From Roseomonas marmotae (GTDB taxonomy: Bacteria; Pseudomonadota; Alphaproteobacteria; Acetobacterales; Acetobacteraceae): a stretch of 64,000 nucleotides of DNA. The notes under the pieces were generated by a model. That model was not told the DNA's origin. It was given only the letters and a program-made list of their open reading frames with translations, and ran no database searches. The stretch covers positions 62,001 to 126,000 of the forward strand of contig NZ_CP061091.1 in the NCBI RefSeq assembly GCF_017654485.1. Direction: 5' to 3'. Both the position numbers and the translations under genes were made by a program. Position 1 is the stretch's first letter. Each line of letters begins with the position of its first letter. Shown here one piece after another: positions 1 to 9,479 of this stretch.

Positions 1-736
1 GGCGAATGAAGGCTCGGGTGCGCTCATGCTCAGGCGCGCCGAAGATCCGCTCCGGCGGCCCTTCCTCCAGCTTCTCGCCATCCGCCATGAAGACCACGGT
101 ATCGGCGGCGGCGCGGGCGAAGGCCATCTCGTGGCTGACCACCACCATGGTCATCCCGCTCTCCCGCAATTCCCGCATCACGCTCAGCACGCCGCCCACC
201 AGCTCCGGGTCCAGCGCGCTGGTCGGCTCGTCGAAGAGCATGACGCGCGGCTCCAGCGCGATGGCGCGGGCGATGGCCACGCGCTGCTGCTGCCCGCCCG
301 AGAGCTGCGCGGGGAAATGGTCCATCCGCTCGCCCAGCCCCACGCGGTCCAGCGCGTGGCGCGCCGCTTCCTCCGCCGCCTCGCGCGGGCGGCCCAGCAC
401 CTTGCGCAGCGCGAGCGTCACGTTCTGCCGCGCCGTCATATGCGGGTAGAGGTTGAAGGACTGGAAGACCATGCCGATGCGCTGCCGCGCCTTGTTGATG
501 TCGGTCCTCGGGCTCAGCAGGTCGATGCCATCGACGGTGATGGCGCCGTCATCCGGCGTCTCCAGCCGGTTCAGGCAGCGCAGCAGTGTGGATTTGCCGG
601 AGCCGGAAGGGCCGATGATGAAGACCAGCTCCCGCTCCGCCACGGAGAGGTCGACGCCCTTCAGCACCGTCAGCGGGCCGAAGCGCTTCCACAGGGCACG
701 CGCCTGGACAATCGGTGGGGCATCGGAATTACGCAT
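1..736 (-). CDS. Amino-acid-type ABC transporter ATP-binding protein (partial)
   Basis: This gene reads leftward off the window edge, so about 245 residues are visible and the C-terminus is missing. It is the cytoplasmic ATPase of an importer in the GlnQ/HisP/AapP class of polar amino acid transporters. Visible motifs in order are Walker A (GPSGSGKST), the Q-loop region ([12 protein letters not shown]), the ABC signature ([14 protein letters not shown]), Walker B with D-loop ([14 protein letters not shown]) and the H-loop (VVVSHEM). The order and spacing match the family, and the visible end (HERTRAFIR) resembles the last ten to fifteen residues of GlnQ-like proteins, so little is missing. 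The ATG at 736 gives the natural start MRNSDAPP. The permease and binding-protein genes are presumably outside the window. It is unlikely to serve the polyamine-type permeases at 9.4-11.4 kb, because its sequence is of the amino acid class and it lies on the other strand. Confidence 0.93.
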   Translation of the reverse strand, partial: MRNSDAPPIVQARALWKRFGPLTVLKGVDLSVAERELVFIIGPSGSGKSTLLRCLNRLETPDDGAITVDGIDLLSPRTDINKARQRIGMVFQSFNLYPHMTARQNVTLALRKVLGRPREAAEEAARHALDRVGLGERMDHFPAQLSGGQQQRVAIARAIALEPRVMLFDEPTSALDPELVGGVLSVMRELRESGMTMVVVSHEMAFARAAADTVVFMADGEKLEEGPPERIFGAPEHERTRAFIR

Positions 737-884
737 GCAAGCGGCGTCCTGACTGATGGGAGAGCAGAATGCCCGGTCTCGGGCGGGCGGCGGGATAGTT
801 TACGGCCAGCAGGTGAACCTCTGGCCGCGATCCTGTCTCACCACGCAAGATCCGTGCCGGTGCGGCGGGATGTTTCGCCCGCGG

Positions 885-1313
885 TCAGGCGAAGCGCTTC
901 ACGTAGAAGATGCGGTCATGGCCGGGCGGATAGTCGGTGATCCGCCCGCATTCCACGAAGCCCAGCTTGCGGTAGAAATCCGGCGCCTGGAAGGTCCAGG
1001 TATCCAGCCACATGCCCTGCAGGCCCCGGCGCCGCGCCTCCTCCTCGGCCAGGCGCATCGCCTCGCGCCCCAGCCCCTGGCCCCGGGCGGGGCCGAGCGC
1101 CAGCAGTTCCACGAAGAGGAAGCCGTAGATCACGCGCCCCCAGAGGCCGCCGACCACCTCCCCCGCCGCGTCCCTCACCGTCACGGCCAGAGGGCGCCAG
1201 TCGCCGGGCCCGGCCGCCTGCTCGTTATGGGCCGAGAGCGGCGCCACGATCCTGGCGCGCATCTCGGCATCCGGCTCCGCCTCCAGGGCGAGTATCCACC
1301 GGTCGCTGCTCAT
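885..1313 (-). CDS. GNAT-family N-acetyltransferase
   Basis: A 142-residue protein of the GCN5-related acetyltransferase superfamily, which transfers an acetyl group from acetyl-CoA to an amine. The acetyl-CoA-binding motif A is visible around residues 70-90 (LLALGPARGQGLGREAMRLAEEEARRRG), and the typical motif B ending FYRKLGFVECG follows near residue 115. The length is that of a minimal single-domain GNAT. The substrate cannot be inferred. It lies tail-to-tail with nothing and stands between the ABC ATPase gene and the divergent pepN. Confidence 0.85.
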   Translation of the reverse strand: MSSDRWILALEAEPDAEMRARIVAPLSAHNEQAAGPGDWRPLAVTVRDAAGEVVGGLWGRVIYGFLFVELLALGPARGQGLGREAMRLAEEEARRRGLQGMWLDTWTFQAPDFYRKLGFVECGRITDYPPGHDRIFYVKRFA

Positions 1314-1464
1314 CGGGACGTTTCCTTATCAAGCCCGGTCGCGGCCATTCTAAGCAGCCCCGCCGCGCCGGGCGAAGCCCCCCCCCGCATCCCGTGCTGG
1401 GCCTGGGGGCCGCATCGGCTCATAGTGGCGCCTTCCGCGCCCCCTGATTCAGGCAGGACCCGTC

Positions 1465-4113
1465 ATGAGCACCAACGCGACCCCCGCCACCATCCACCGC
1501 CAGGACTACCGCCCGCCCGCCTTCCTGGTGGACAGCGTGGAGCTGCATGTCGCGCTGCACCCCACCGCCACCCGCGTGCGCGCCCGCCTGGCCATGCGCC
1601 GCAACGGCGATGCCCGTGACCTGGAGCTGGACGGAGAAGCGCTGACGCTGATCGAGGCCAGCCTGGACGGCGCCCCCCTCGCCGCCCCGCGGATGGAGCA
1701 TCTGCCCGGCGGCGGCCTCCGCATCGCCGATGCGCCCGATGCCTTCGTGCTGGAGACGCTGGTCGAGATCTCGCCGGAGGCGAATACCGAGCTCTCCGGC
1801 CTCTACCTCTCCGGCGGCAACTACTTCACGCAATGCGAGGCCGAGGGTTTCCGCCGCATCACCTTCTTCCCGGACCGGCCGGATGTGATGGCGCGCTACA
1901 CCGTGACCATCGAGGCGGACAAGGCGACCTGCCCCGTGCTGCTCTCCAACGGCAATCCCGCGGGCGCCGGCGACCTGCCGGGCGACCGCCACTGGGCGCG
2001 CTGGGAGGACCCGCACCCCAAGCCCTCCTACCTCTTCGCCCTGGTGGCCGGCGACCTCGTCGCGGTGCGGGACCACTTCACCACCCGCTCCGGCCGCCAG
2101 GTCGCGCTGGCCATCTATGTCCGCCAGGGCGATGAGGATGGCTGCGGCCATGCGATGGATTCGCTGAAGGCCGCCATGGCCTGGGACGAGACGGAATACG
2201 GCCTGGAATACGACCTCGACGTCTTCAACATCGCCGCCGTCTCCGACTTCAACATGGGCGCGATGGAGAACAAGGGCCTCAATATCTTCAACACCAAATA
2301 CATCCTGGCCCGGCCCGACACCGCCACCGACGGCGACTACGAGGGCATCGAGACCGTCGTCGCGCATGAGTATTTCCACAACTGGACCGGCAACCGCGTC
2401 ACCTGCCGCGACTGGTTCCAGCTCTCCCTGAAGGAGGGCCTGACCGTCTTCCGGGACCAGCACTTCTCCGAGCATATGGGCAGCGCCGCGGTGAAGCGCC
2501 TCGCCAATGTGCGCCGCCTGCGTGCCGCGCAGTTCCCCGAGGATGCGGGGCCGATGGCGCATCCCGTGCGTCCGGATTCCTATGTCGAGATCAACAACTT
2601 CTACACCGCGACGGTCTATCAGAAGGGCTCCGAGGTCGTGCGGATGATGCGGGAGCTGATCGGCCACGAGAATTTCCGCAAGGGCATGGACCTCTACATC
2701 GCCCGGCACGACAACCAGGCCGTCACCATCGAGGATTTCGTCAGCGCGATGCAGGACGCCTCGGGCGTGGACCTCTCGCGCTTCTCCCGCTGGTATGCCC
2801 AGGCCGGCACGCCGGAACTGCGCGTCGAGGATGATTTCGACGCCTCCACCGGCCGCTACACCCTGACCCTCTCCCAGACCACCCCGCCCACGCCGGGGCA
2901 GCCGGAGAAGCAGCCGGTGCCCATCCCCGTCGCCATGGGCCTGCTGGGTCCGGACGGCGTGGCCCTGCCGCTGCGCCTGCAAGGCGAGGACGCGGCCGAG
3001 GCGCCGGAGGAGCGGATGCTGCTGCTGGAGGAGGCGCGGCAGGATTTCGTCTTCGAGGGCCTGGGCAACCGGAGGCCCACCCCCTCCCTGCTGCGCGGCT
3101 TCTCCGCCCCGGTGAAGCTCACCGGGCTGGAGCTGCCCGCCCTCGGCTTCCTGGCCGCGCAGGACAGCGACCCCTTCGTGCGCTGGGATTCCGGCCAGCA
3201 ATATGCCGTGGCGGAAATGCTGCGCCTGATCGGCGCGCATCGCGCCGGCGGCGCGGCCCCGGCCCTGCCGGAAGGCCTGGCCACCATCTTCGCCGCCGTG
3301 CTGGACCGGGCGGAGGCCGACCCCGCCTTCGCCGCCGAGGCCCTGGCCCTGCCATCCGAGGATTTCGTCGCCAACCAGATGCCGGTCGCGGACCCCGAGG
3401 CCATCCACCTCGTCCGCCAGGCACTGCGGCGGGAGATCGGCGCCCGCTTCGCCCCCCGTTTCGCCGGGCTGCATGACGCCCTGCAGGACACCGGTCCCTA
3501 CCGCATCGACGGCGCCTCCATCGGCCGCCGTGCCCTGCGGAACGCGGCGCTGAGCTATCTGGCCCAGGCCCCCGGCAGCGACGGCCTGCCGCGCGCCCGC
3601 GCGCAGTTCGCAGCCGGCGCGAACATGACGGATGTGCTGGCCGCCCTGCGCGTGCTGGCCGATTCCGACGATCCGGCGCGGGAGGATGCGCTCGCCGCCT
3701 TCCATGCCAGCTGGCGGCATGACCCGCTGGTGCTGGACAAGTGGTTCATGCTGCAGGCCACATCCTCCCGCGCCGATACGCTGGCGCAGGTGCAGGCGCT
3801 GGCCCTGCATCCGGACTTCGACATCCGCAACCCCAACCGCGTGCGCGCGCTGGTCGGCGCCTTCGCCGCCAGCAATCCCGTGCATTTCCACGCGGCCTCC
3901 GGCGAGGGCTACCGCTTCCTGGCGGAGATGGTGATCGCGCTGGACCCCGTGAACAGCCAGGTGGCGGCGCGCATGGTCTCCCCGCTGGGGGACTGGAAGC
4001 GGCAGTCGCCGGAACGCGCGGCGATGATGCGGGCGGAGCTGGAGCGCATCCTGGCGCGGCCAAACCTCAGCAAGGGCACTTTCGAGAAGGTGTCGAAATC
4101 CCTGGCGGAGTGA
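1465..4113 (+). CDS. pepN: Aminopeptidase N (M1 family zinc metallopeptidase)
   Basis: An 882-residue cytoplasmic M1 aminopeptidase, full length for the bacterial PepN group (about 870-890 residues). It removes N-terminal residues from peptides during protein turnover. The exopeptidase motif GAMEN is present (MGAMENKGL), as is the zinc site HEYFHNWTGNRVTCRDW with the distal Glu in LKEGLTVFRDQ. The C-terminal DUF3458-like helical region follows, ending ANLSKGTFEKVSKSLAE style. The ATG at 1465 has an AGGCAGGA element upstream. The gene is followed by a strong hairpin shared with the convergent TRAP operon. Confidence 0.97.
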   Translation: MSTNATPATIHRQDYRPPAFLVDSVELHVALHPTATRVRARLAMRRNGDARDLELDGEALTLIEASLDGAPLAAPRMEHLPGGGLRIADAPDAFVLETLVEISPEANTELSGLYLSGGNYFTQCEAEGFRRITFFPDRPDVMARYTVTIEADKATCPVLLSNGNPAGAGDLPGDRHWARWEDPHPKPSYLFALVAGDLVAVRDHFTTRSGRQVALAIYVRQGDEDGCGHAMDSLKAAMAWDETEYGLEYDLDVFNIAAVSDFNMGAMENKGLNIFNTKYILARPDTATDGDYEGIETVVAHEYFHNWTGNRVTCRDWFQLSLKEGLTVFRDQHFSEHMGSAAVKRLANVRRLRAAQFPEDAGPMAHPVRPDSYVEINNFYTATVYQKGSEVVRMMRELIGHENFRKGMDLYIARHDNQAVTIEDFVSAMQDASGVDLSRFSRWYAQAGTPELRVEDDFDASTGRYTLTLSQTTPPTPGQPEKQPVPIPVAMGLLGPDGVALPLRLQGEDAAEAPEERMLLLEEARQDFVFEGLGNRRPTPSLLRGFSAPVKLTGLELPALGFLAAQDSDPFVRWDSGQQYAVAEMLRLIGAHRAGGAAPALPEGLATIFAAVLDRAEADPAFAAEALALPSEDFVANQMPVADPEAIHLVRQALRREIGARFAPRFAGLHDALQDTGPYRIDGASIGRRALRNAALSYLAQAPGSDGLPRARAQFAAGANMTDVLAALRVLADSDDPAREDALAAFHASWRHDPLVLDKWFMLQATSSRADTLAQVQALALHPDFDIRNPNRVRALVGAFAASNPVHFHAASGEGYRFLAEMVIALDPVNSQVAARMVSPLGDWKRQSPERAAMMRAELERILARPNLSKGTFEKVSKSLAE

Positions 4114-4122
4114 CGCGGGCGC

Positions 4123-4144
4123 GGAGGGGCGCATGCGCCCCTCC
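4123..4144. terminator. Bidirectional hairpin between pepN and dctM
   Basis: A perfect 10-bp inverted repeat (GGAGGGGCGC / GCGCCCCTCC) with a 2-nt centre lies between two convergent genes. It has no clear T-tract on either strand, so it is called on position and stem strength. Confidence 0.6.
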
Positions 4145-4149
4145 CCTCC

Positions 4150-5454
4150 TCACCCCAGTAGCAGCCGCGGCAGGATGCTGACGATCCCGGGCACCAGCAC
4201 CAGCAGCACCACGAAGCCCATCATGATCAGCAGATAGGGCAGCGTGACGCGGGCGATGCGGCTCAGCGGCTCCTTCGTCAGCCCCTGGATGACGAAGAGG
4301 TTGAAGCCGACAGGCGGCGTGATCTGCGCCATCTCCACGGCAATGACGAGGTAGATGCCGAACCACAGCTTGTCGAAGCCGGCCGCGACCACCAGCGGCA
4401 GCACGATGGGCAGCGTCATGACGATCATCGAGAAACCGTCGAGGAAGCAGCCCAGCACCAGGTAGAGCAGCGTCAGCACCAGGATCAGCATGAAGGGCGA
4501 GAGGCCCCAGCCCGTCACCACCTCCGCCACATAGCGCGGCACGCCCAGGAAGGCCGCGACATTGCCGAGGATGGAGGCCCCCAGCACGATCAGCCCGATC
4601 ATGCCGCAGGTCTGCACCGCCCCCAGGCCCACGGCCTTCAGCGTCGGCCAGTTCAGCTCCCCCTGCATGCCGCTGACGATGATGGCGCCCAGCACGCCCA
4701 CCGCCGCCGCCTCGGACGGCGTGGCGATGCCGGCATACATCGAGCCCAGCACACAGAGAATCAGGAACAGCGTCGGCCCCAGCTCCCGCAGCGCGGCGAT
4801 GCGCTGCGCCCAGGTGACGCCCTGCCCCGCCCCGTCATCGGGCGGAAGCAGCTCCGGCCGCAGGGTGGAATGGATCATCACCCAGCCCATGAAGCAGCCC
4901 GCCAGCAGCAGCCCCGGCAGGAAGCCGGCGGTGAAGAGCCGCAGCACGGATTCATCGGCCAGCACGCCGTAGATGATCATGATGCTGGACGGCGGGATCA
5001 GGAATCCCAGCGTGCCCGCCCCCGCCAGGCTGCCGATGGCGATGCGCCTGTCGTAGCCGCGCTGCCGCAGCTCATCCAGGGCGATGCGCCCGACCACCTG
5101 CGTGGTGGCGGCGGAGGAGCCGGAGATGGCGGCGAAGATGGTGCAGCCGATGACATTCACATGCAGCAGCCGCCCCGGCAGCAGCGCGGCCCAGGGCGCC
5201 AGCCCGTTGAACAGCGAGCGGGAGAGGCGGGTGCGGAACAGGAACTCCCCCATCAGGATGAAGAGCGGCAGCGCCACCAATTCCGGCGTGGTGAGGATGT
5301 TGAAGGTGTATTGGGAGAGCAGCCGCTCCACCGGGATGTTGCGGAAGGTCCAGAGCAGCACGAGCGATGTCGCGATCAGCGCGATGCCGACCCATACCCC
5401 CAGCGCCAGCGCGCCGAAGAGGGTGGCGAAGAGGACGCCGACGACCGCCGTCAT
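4150..5454 (-). CDS. TRAP transporter large permease (DctM)
   Basis: A 434-residue, very hydrophobic protein of the DctM/TRAP-T large subunit family, which forms the sodium-coupled transport channel in the inner membrane. About a dozen membrane segments are evident. Typical family stretches are visible, including GEFLFRTRLSRSLFNG near the N-terminus, GSSAATTQVVGRIALDELRQRGY, and TPPVGFNLFVIQGLT near the C-terminus. The start ATG overlaps the dctQ stop by four bases, indicating translational coupling. It is the last gene of the operon dctP-dctP-dctQ-dctM. The substrate is probably an organic acid but is not determined by sequence. Confidence 0.95.
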   Translation of the reverse strand: MTAVVGVLFATLFGALALGVWVGIALIATSLVLLWTFRNIPVERLLSQYTFNILTTPELVALPLFILMGEFLFRTRLSRSLFNGLAPWAALLPGRLLHVNVIGCTIFAAISGSSAATTQVVGRIALDELRQRGYDRRIAIGSLAGAGTLGFLIPPSSIMIIYGVLADESVLRLFTAGFLPGLLLAGCFMGWVMIHSTLRPELLPPDDGAGQGVTWAQRIAALRELGPTLFLILCVLGSMYAGIATPSEAAAVGVLGAIIVSGMQGELNWPTLKAVGLGAVQTCGMIGLIVLGASILGNVAAFLGVPRYVAEVVTGWGLSPFMLILVLTLLYLVLGCFLDGFSMIVMTLPIVLPLVVAAGFDKLWFGIYLVIAVEMAQITPPVGFNLFVIQGLTKEPLSRIARVTLPYLLIMMGFVVLLVLVPGIVSILPRLLLG

Positions 5455-6035
5455 TCCGCCACGCCCCCGGCCTTGAGGGCTTCATTCTCGGTCGGCCGGC
5501 CCAGCCCCAGCCGCAGCAGCCGCGCCAGGAACTGCAGCGCCAGCAGCGCCGCCCCCGTGGCCAGCAGTGCATCGGGAATCCAGAGCGGCGTCAGGCTGCC
5601 GCTGGACATCTGCCCCAGCGTCCAGGCGCGGATGGTGAAGCGCGCCAGCGCCCAGGCCATGAAGCCCGTGACGCCGAGGCCGATCAGCGTCGAGATCACC
5701 TCCAGCGCCAGCAGCCCGCCGCCGCGCGCCTGGGAGAGCAGCAGCGTCACCCGCACATGCGACCCCGCCCGCAGCCCCGCCGCGGCACCGAACAGGAACA
5801 CCCCGCCCATCAGATAGGCGCTGTATTCCCAGGCGAAGTTGAGCCCGCCAGCCATGGAGGGCGCCAGCTTGCCGAGGATGCCCAGGGCCACCTCCAGCAG
5901 GATCAGCCCCAGCAACGTCACGAGGCAGAGCACCGCGATGATGCCGGCCAGCGCGCCGAGTGCGTCGAAGGCGCGCAGCACCGCCAGGGCGGGCGACATG
6001 CCCTGCGGCGGCGCGGCTGCGGTTCTCGTGGTCAT
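5451..6035 (-). CDS. TRAP transporter small permease (DctQ)
   Basis: A 194-residue membrane protein with four predicted transmembrane helices, matching the DctQ small subunit that holds the binding protein against the large permease. A GTG at 6041 overlaps the upstream stop, but GGAAGG sits 8 nt before the ATG at 6035, so that start was chosen. The N-terminal segment to about residue 25 is cytosolic and Ala/Pro-rich, followed by the first helix around LGALAGIIAVLCLVTLLGLILLEV. Confidence 0.9.
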   Translation of the reverse strand: MTTRTAAAPPQGMSPALAVLRAFDALGALAGIIAVLCLVTLLGLILLEVALGILGKLAPSMAGGLNFAWEYSAYLMGGVFLFGAAAGLRAGSHVRVTLLLSQARGGGLLALEVISTLIGLGVTGFMAWALARFTIRAWTLGQMSSGSLTPLWIPDALLATGAALLALQFLARLLRLGLGRPTENEALKAGGVAE

Positions 6036-6037
6036 GA

Positions 6038-7039
6038 TCACGGCCTTCCGACCTCGGCGAGATAGGCCTGGATGACCGGGCGGCTCGCCGGTACGCGCTT
6101 CATGAAGTCCTCCTTCAGGGGCGCGGTGCGGCGGCGCATCTCGGCCAGCATCTCTGCCGGCGGGTCCACCAATTGCATGCCGTTCTCCACCAGCTTCCGG
6201 GCGCTGGCGATGTCGTCCTGGGCCGAGACGGTCCAGAACTCGGATTGCATCCGCGCCGCGACCTCCTCCAGCGCCGCGCGGCTGGCGGCGGGAAGAGCGT
6301 TCCAGGCATCGAGGTTGATGCTGACGATCTCGCTGATGAAGGTGTGGTTGGTGCGGTAGGCAGCCTTCAGGAATTCCCAGAACCGCCCGTCAACGCCGGA
6401 GGAGGCGGAGGTCGCCACACCCTCGATCCGGCCGGAGGCCAGTGCCGGCACCACCTCGCCCCAGGGCATCATCGTGCCCGCGCCGCCGAGCAGGTTGCAC
6501 ATGTCGGCGGCCGTCTTGTCGGTGGCGCGGATGCGGACACCGCGCAGGCCATCCAGGGAGGCGAGCGGCGTCCGCAGGTGGATGTACTGGGTCGGCCATG
6601 GCACCCGGTAGAGGAACTTCACGTTGTTCCTGGCCGCGACCTTCTCGTATTCCGGCCGAAGATGCTTGTGCAGCAGCTTCAGCTCGTCGAAGGAACTGAC
6701 GAGGAAGGGGATGGTCTCCACCCCGAGCATCGGCTCCTCGCCGATCTGCTGGTTGCCCGGCACGTCGGCCATCGGCACCAGCCCGTCGCGCAGCGCGGCG
6801 AGGAGCTCCGGTCCCTTGAAGCCGAGCGCGCCGCCGGAATGCACATTGATCGTCACTGCGTTGCCGGTGGCCTGCGCGACCCCGGCCGCGAAGCGCCGGG
6901 CATTCTGGGTGTGGAAGTTTCCTTCCGGCCAGACCGTCGCGAAGTCGAGGGCGGTGCCGGCGGCGGCCAGCCGGCGGGGCAGCCATGGCGTGGCCAGAAG
7001 GCCGGCGGCGGCGGGGAGAAGGCTACGGCGGGTTGCCAT
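6038..7039 (-). CDS. TRAP transporter substrate-binding protein, copy 1
   Basis: A 333-residue periplasmic binding protein of the DctP family. The N-terminus MATRRSLLPAAAGLLATP is a twin-arginine-style leader. Conserved DctP features include GGALGFKGPELL, the Arg of RGVRIRAT that in the family salt-bridges the ligand carboxylate, and the segment PWGEVVPALASGRIEGV. It aligns without gaps to its upstream neighbour at roughly 70% identity by eye and has the same length, so the pair is a tandem duplication. It presumably delivers an organic acid to DctQM. Confidence 0.93.
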   Translation of the reverse strand: MATRRSLLPAAAGLLATPWLPRRLAAAGTALDFATVWPEGNFHTQNARRFAAGVAQATGNAVTINVHSGGALGFKGPELLAALRDGLVPMADVPGNQQIGEEPMLGVETIPFLVSSFDELKLLHKHLRPEYEKVAARNNVKFLYRVPWPTQYIHLRTPLASLDGLRGVRIRATDKTAADMCNLLGGAGTMMPWGEVVPALASGRIEGVATSASSGVDGRFWEFLKAAYRTNHTFISEIVSINLDAWNALPAASRAALEEVAARMQSEFWTVSAQDDIASARKLVENGMQLVDPPAEMLAEMRRRTAPLKEDFMKRVPASRPVIQAYLAEVGRP

Positions 7040-7064
7040 GCGGCGGCGCTCCTGCTTCAGGCCG

Positions 7065-8066
7065 TCAGGAGCGTCCGAGTTCGGCGAGATAGGCCGCGAT
7101 CACCGGCTTCGCGGCCGGCGCGCGCTTCAGGAAATCCTCCTTGATGGGCACGGTGCGCCGGCGCATCTCCGCCATCATCTCCGGCGAGGGGTCGATCACC
7201 TGCATCCCGCCCGCAGTCAGCTTCTTCACACTGCTGGTGTCGTCATCGGCCGCCACCTGCCAGAATTCCGGCTGCAGGCGCTTCGCGACTTCCTCGATCC
7301 TCGCACGGTTCGCCGGGGAAATCTGGCCCCAGCTGTCGAGGTTGATGCTGACGAGCTGGCTGGAGAAGGTGTGGTTGGTGCGGTAGGTCGCCTTCAGGAA
7401 TTCCCAGAACCGCCCATCGACGCCGGAGGTGGCGGAGGTCGCCACGCCTTCGATGCGGCCGGAGGCCAGGGCCGGCACCACCTCGCCCCAGGGCATCATG
7501 GTGCCCGCGCCGCCGAGCAGGTTGCACATATCCGCGGTCGTCTTGTCGGAGCTGCGGATCCGCACGCCGCGCAGCTGGTCCACCGAGGAGATCGGCGTCT
7601 TCAGGTGGATGTACTGCGTCGGCCAGGGGACGATGTAGAGGAACTTCTGGTTGTTCCTGGCGGCGACCTTCTCGTATTCGGGCATGAGGTGCTTGTGCAG
7701 CGTCCTCAGCTCGTCGAAGGAGCCGACGAGGAAGGAGATGCTCTCCACCGCCATCATCGGCTCCTCGCCGATCTGCTGGTTGTTCAGGATATCCGCCATC
7801 GGCACCAGCCCGTCCCGCACGGCGGAGAGCTGCTCCGGCCCCTTGAAGCCCAGCGCGCCGCCGGACTGCACATTGATGGTGACGGCATCCTCCGTGGCCT
7901 TCGCCACCTCGGCGGCGAAGCGCCTGGCATTGGCGGTGTGGAAATTTCCGTCCGGCCAGACGGTGGCGAGGTCGAGGCTCAGGCCGGCCGCCCGCGCGGG
8001 GCGGATCAGCCCCGGCGCGGCCAGCAGGGCCGTGGCGGCGGGAAGCAGGCTGCGGCGCGTGATCAT
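7065..8066 (-). CDS. TRAP transporter substrate-binding protein, copy 2
   Basis: First gene of the TRAP operon, 333 residues, paralogous to the next gene over its full length. It has the same twin-arginine-like leader (MITRRSLLPAATALLAAP), the GGALGFKGPE segment and the RGVRIRSSDKT motif. A good AAGGAG lies ahead of the ATG. The differences cluster in surface positions and in a few lining segments, for example SQLVSINLDSW versus SEIVSINLDAW, so the two copies may bind related but distinct ligands. That is inference. Confidence 0.92.
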   Translation of the reverse strand: MITRRSLLPAATALLAAPGLIRPARAAGLSLDLATVWPDGNFHTANARRFAAEVAKATEDAVTINVQSGGALGFKGPEQLSAVRDGLVPMADILNNQQIGEEPMMAVESISFLVGSFDELRTLHKHLMPEYEKVAARNNQKFLYIVPWPTQYIHLKTPISSVDQLRGVRIRSSDKTTADMCNLLGGAGTMMPWGEVVPALASGRIEGVATSATSGVDGRFWEFLKATYRTNHTFSSQLVSINLDSWGQISPANRARIEEVAKRLQPEFWQVAADDDTSSVKKLTAGGMQVIDPSPEMMAEMRRRTVPIKEDFLKRAPAAKPVIAAYLAELGRS

Positions 8067-8406
8067 TCGGTGGGGCTCCTTGGGATCGGGCTTCGAAAGT
8101 CAGCGATGGGGTCGCCATCCGGCATGACGGACCGGAGCGCCGCCGCCGCGATGGCGAGGGCCCTCCGGGAACATCCGTGCGGCGACTGTCCCAAGAGGCG
8201 GCGGTCATGGACAAGGTCAGAAATGCCCGGCGGCCTGACGGAATCGCGAGGGCGGGCGATGAAGTGCAAGCGCGGCGGGCGCCGTTGCCGCCGATATGGG
8301 CAATGCCGCCGCGCCTGGTGGCGGATGGCACCGCCCGCCCCCTCTCCCCTCTTCTCCGCCGCCGCGGAACTGCCTAGGCTTCTCTCCACAAGAGGGAGAG
8401 TTCGTG
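8067..8406. other. Divergent intergenic region, no gene seen
   Basis: About 340 bases separate the leftward TRAP operon from the rightward ABC uptake genes. The region must hold both promoters, but I see no convincing hexamers, no inverted repeat that stands out, and no open frame with a ribosome binding site. An AGAGGGAGAG just before 8407 serves the next gene. Confidence 0.5.
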
Positions 8407-9453
8407 ATGTCGCGGAGAAATCTGGGGGCTATCCTGTTGCTCGGCACGGCCCTGCTGGCCGGCCCCGCCCTGGCGCAGAACCGGGACCTGACCATCGTAT
8501 CCTGGGGCGGTGCCTACCAGGACGCGCAGCGCGGGGTCTTCTTCCGCCCCTTCCAGCAGCAGAGCGGCACGCGTCTGCTGGAGGAGACCTGGGACGGCGG
8601 CGTGGGCGTGCTGCGCGCCAAGATCCAGTCCGGCGCGAATAACTGGGACCTCGTGCAGGTGGAGAGCGAGGAACTCCTGCTCGGCTGCGAGGAAGGGCTG
8701 TTCGAGAAGATGGACTATGAGGCCATCGGCGGGCAGGACAAGTTCATCGAGCCCGCCGTCAGCGAATGCGGCGTCGGCAACATCCTCTATTCCTTCGTGC
8801 TGGCCTATGACAAAGGCCGCACGGCGAATGCCCCCGCCAGCTGGGCGGACTTCTTCGACACCACGAAATTCCCAGGCAAGCGCGGCCTGCGGCGCGGCCC
8901 CAAGACGACGCTGGAAACCGCCCTGCTGGCCGATGGCGTGGCCCCCGCCGATGTCTATCAGGTGCTCGGCACGCCGGAGGGCGTGGACCGCGCCTTCCGC
9001 AAGCTCGACACCATCAAGAATGACATCGTCTGGTGGGAGCGCGGCAGCCAGCCGCCGCAATGGCTGGCCAGCGGCGAGGTGGCGATGACCAATGCCTATA
9101 ACGGCCGCATCAGCGCCGCCAATTCCGGCGACGGCCGCAACTTCGGCATCGCCTGGAAGAACAACCTCTTCACCCTGGATTCCTGGGTGATCATGAAGGG
9201 CAGCCCGAACAAGGAGCAGGCCCAGGCCTATCTGAAGTTCTGGTCGCAGCCGCAGGTCGCCGCCACCCTGCCGCCGCATATCCCCTATGGCACCACCATC
9301 AAGGGCGCCGACGCGCTGCTGCCGGCCAGTGTCCTGACCGACCTGCCCAGCGCGCCGCAGAATGCCGAGGGCGCGCTGGAGATCAACGACCAGTTCTGGC
9401 TCGATAACCTCGACACGCTGAACCAACGCTTCAACAACTGGGTGTCCCGCTGA
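8407..9453 (+). CDS. ABC transporter substrate-binding protein, polyamine/iron type
   Basis: A 348-residue periplasmic binding protein resembling the PotD/PotF group (extracellular solute-binding protein family 1/8). A Sec signal peptide is clear (LLLGTALLAGPALAQ, cleavage near residue 23) and the mature protein begins with RDLTIVSWGGAYQDAQR, a hallmark of the group. The ATG at 8407 follows AGAGGGAGAG; an in-frame ATG 37 codons upstream has no signal peptide logic and was rejected. It begins a three-gene operon with two permeases. The expected ATPase gene is not adjacent. Confidence 0.92.
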   Translation: MSRRNLGAILLLGTALLAGPALAQNRDLTIVSWGGAYQDAQRGVFFRPFQQQSGTRLLEETWDGGVGVLRAKIQSGANNWDLVQVESEELLLGCEEGLFEKMDYEAIGGQDKFIEPAVSECGVGNILYSFVLAYDKGRTANAPASWADFFDTTKFPGKRGLRRGPKTTLETALLADGVAPADVYQVLGTPEGVDRAFRKLDTIKNDIVWWERGSQPPQWLASGEVAMTNAYNGRISAANSGDGRNFGIAWKNNLFTLDSWVIMKGSPNKEQAQAYLKFWSQPQVAATLPPHIPYGTTIKGADALLPASVLTDLPSAPQNAEGALEINDQFWLDNLDTLNQRFNNWVSR

Positions 9454-9479
9454 AAGCACGACTGGGCGCGGCGGCGCTG

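Noticed and set aside
1420..4134. A 904-codon open frame on the minus strand opposite pepN
   Set aside because: The product is low-complexity (Gly, His, Gln, Ala) with no domain; it is the mirror of a high-GC coding gene, which has all M1 motifs.
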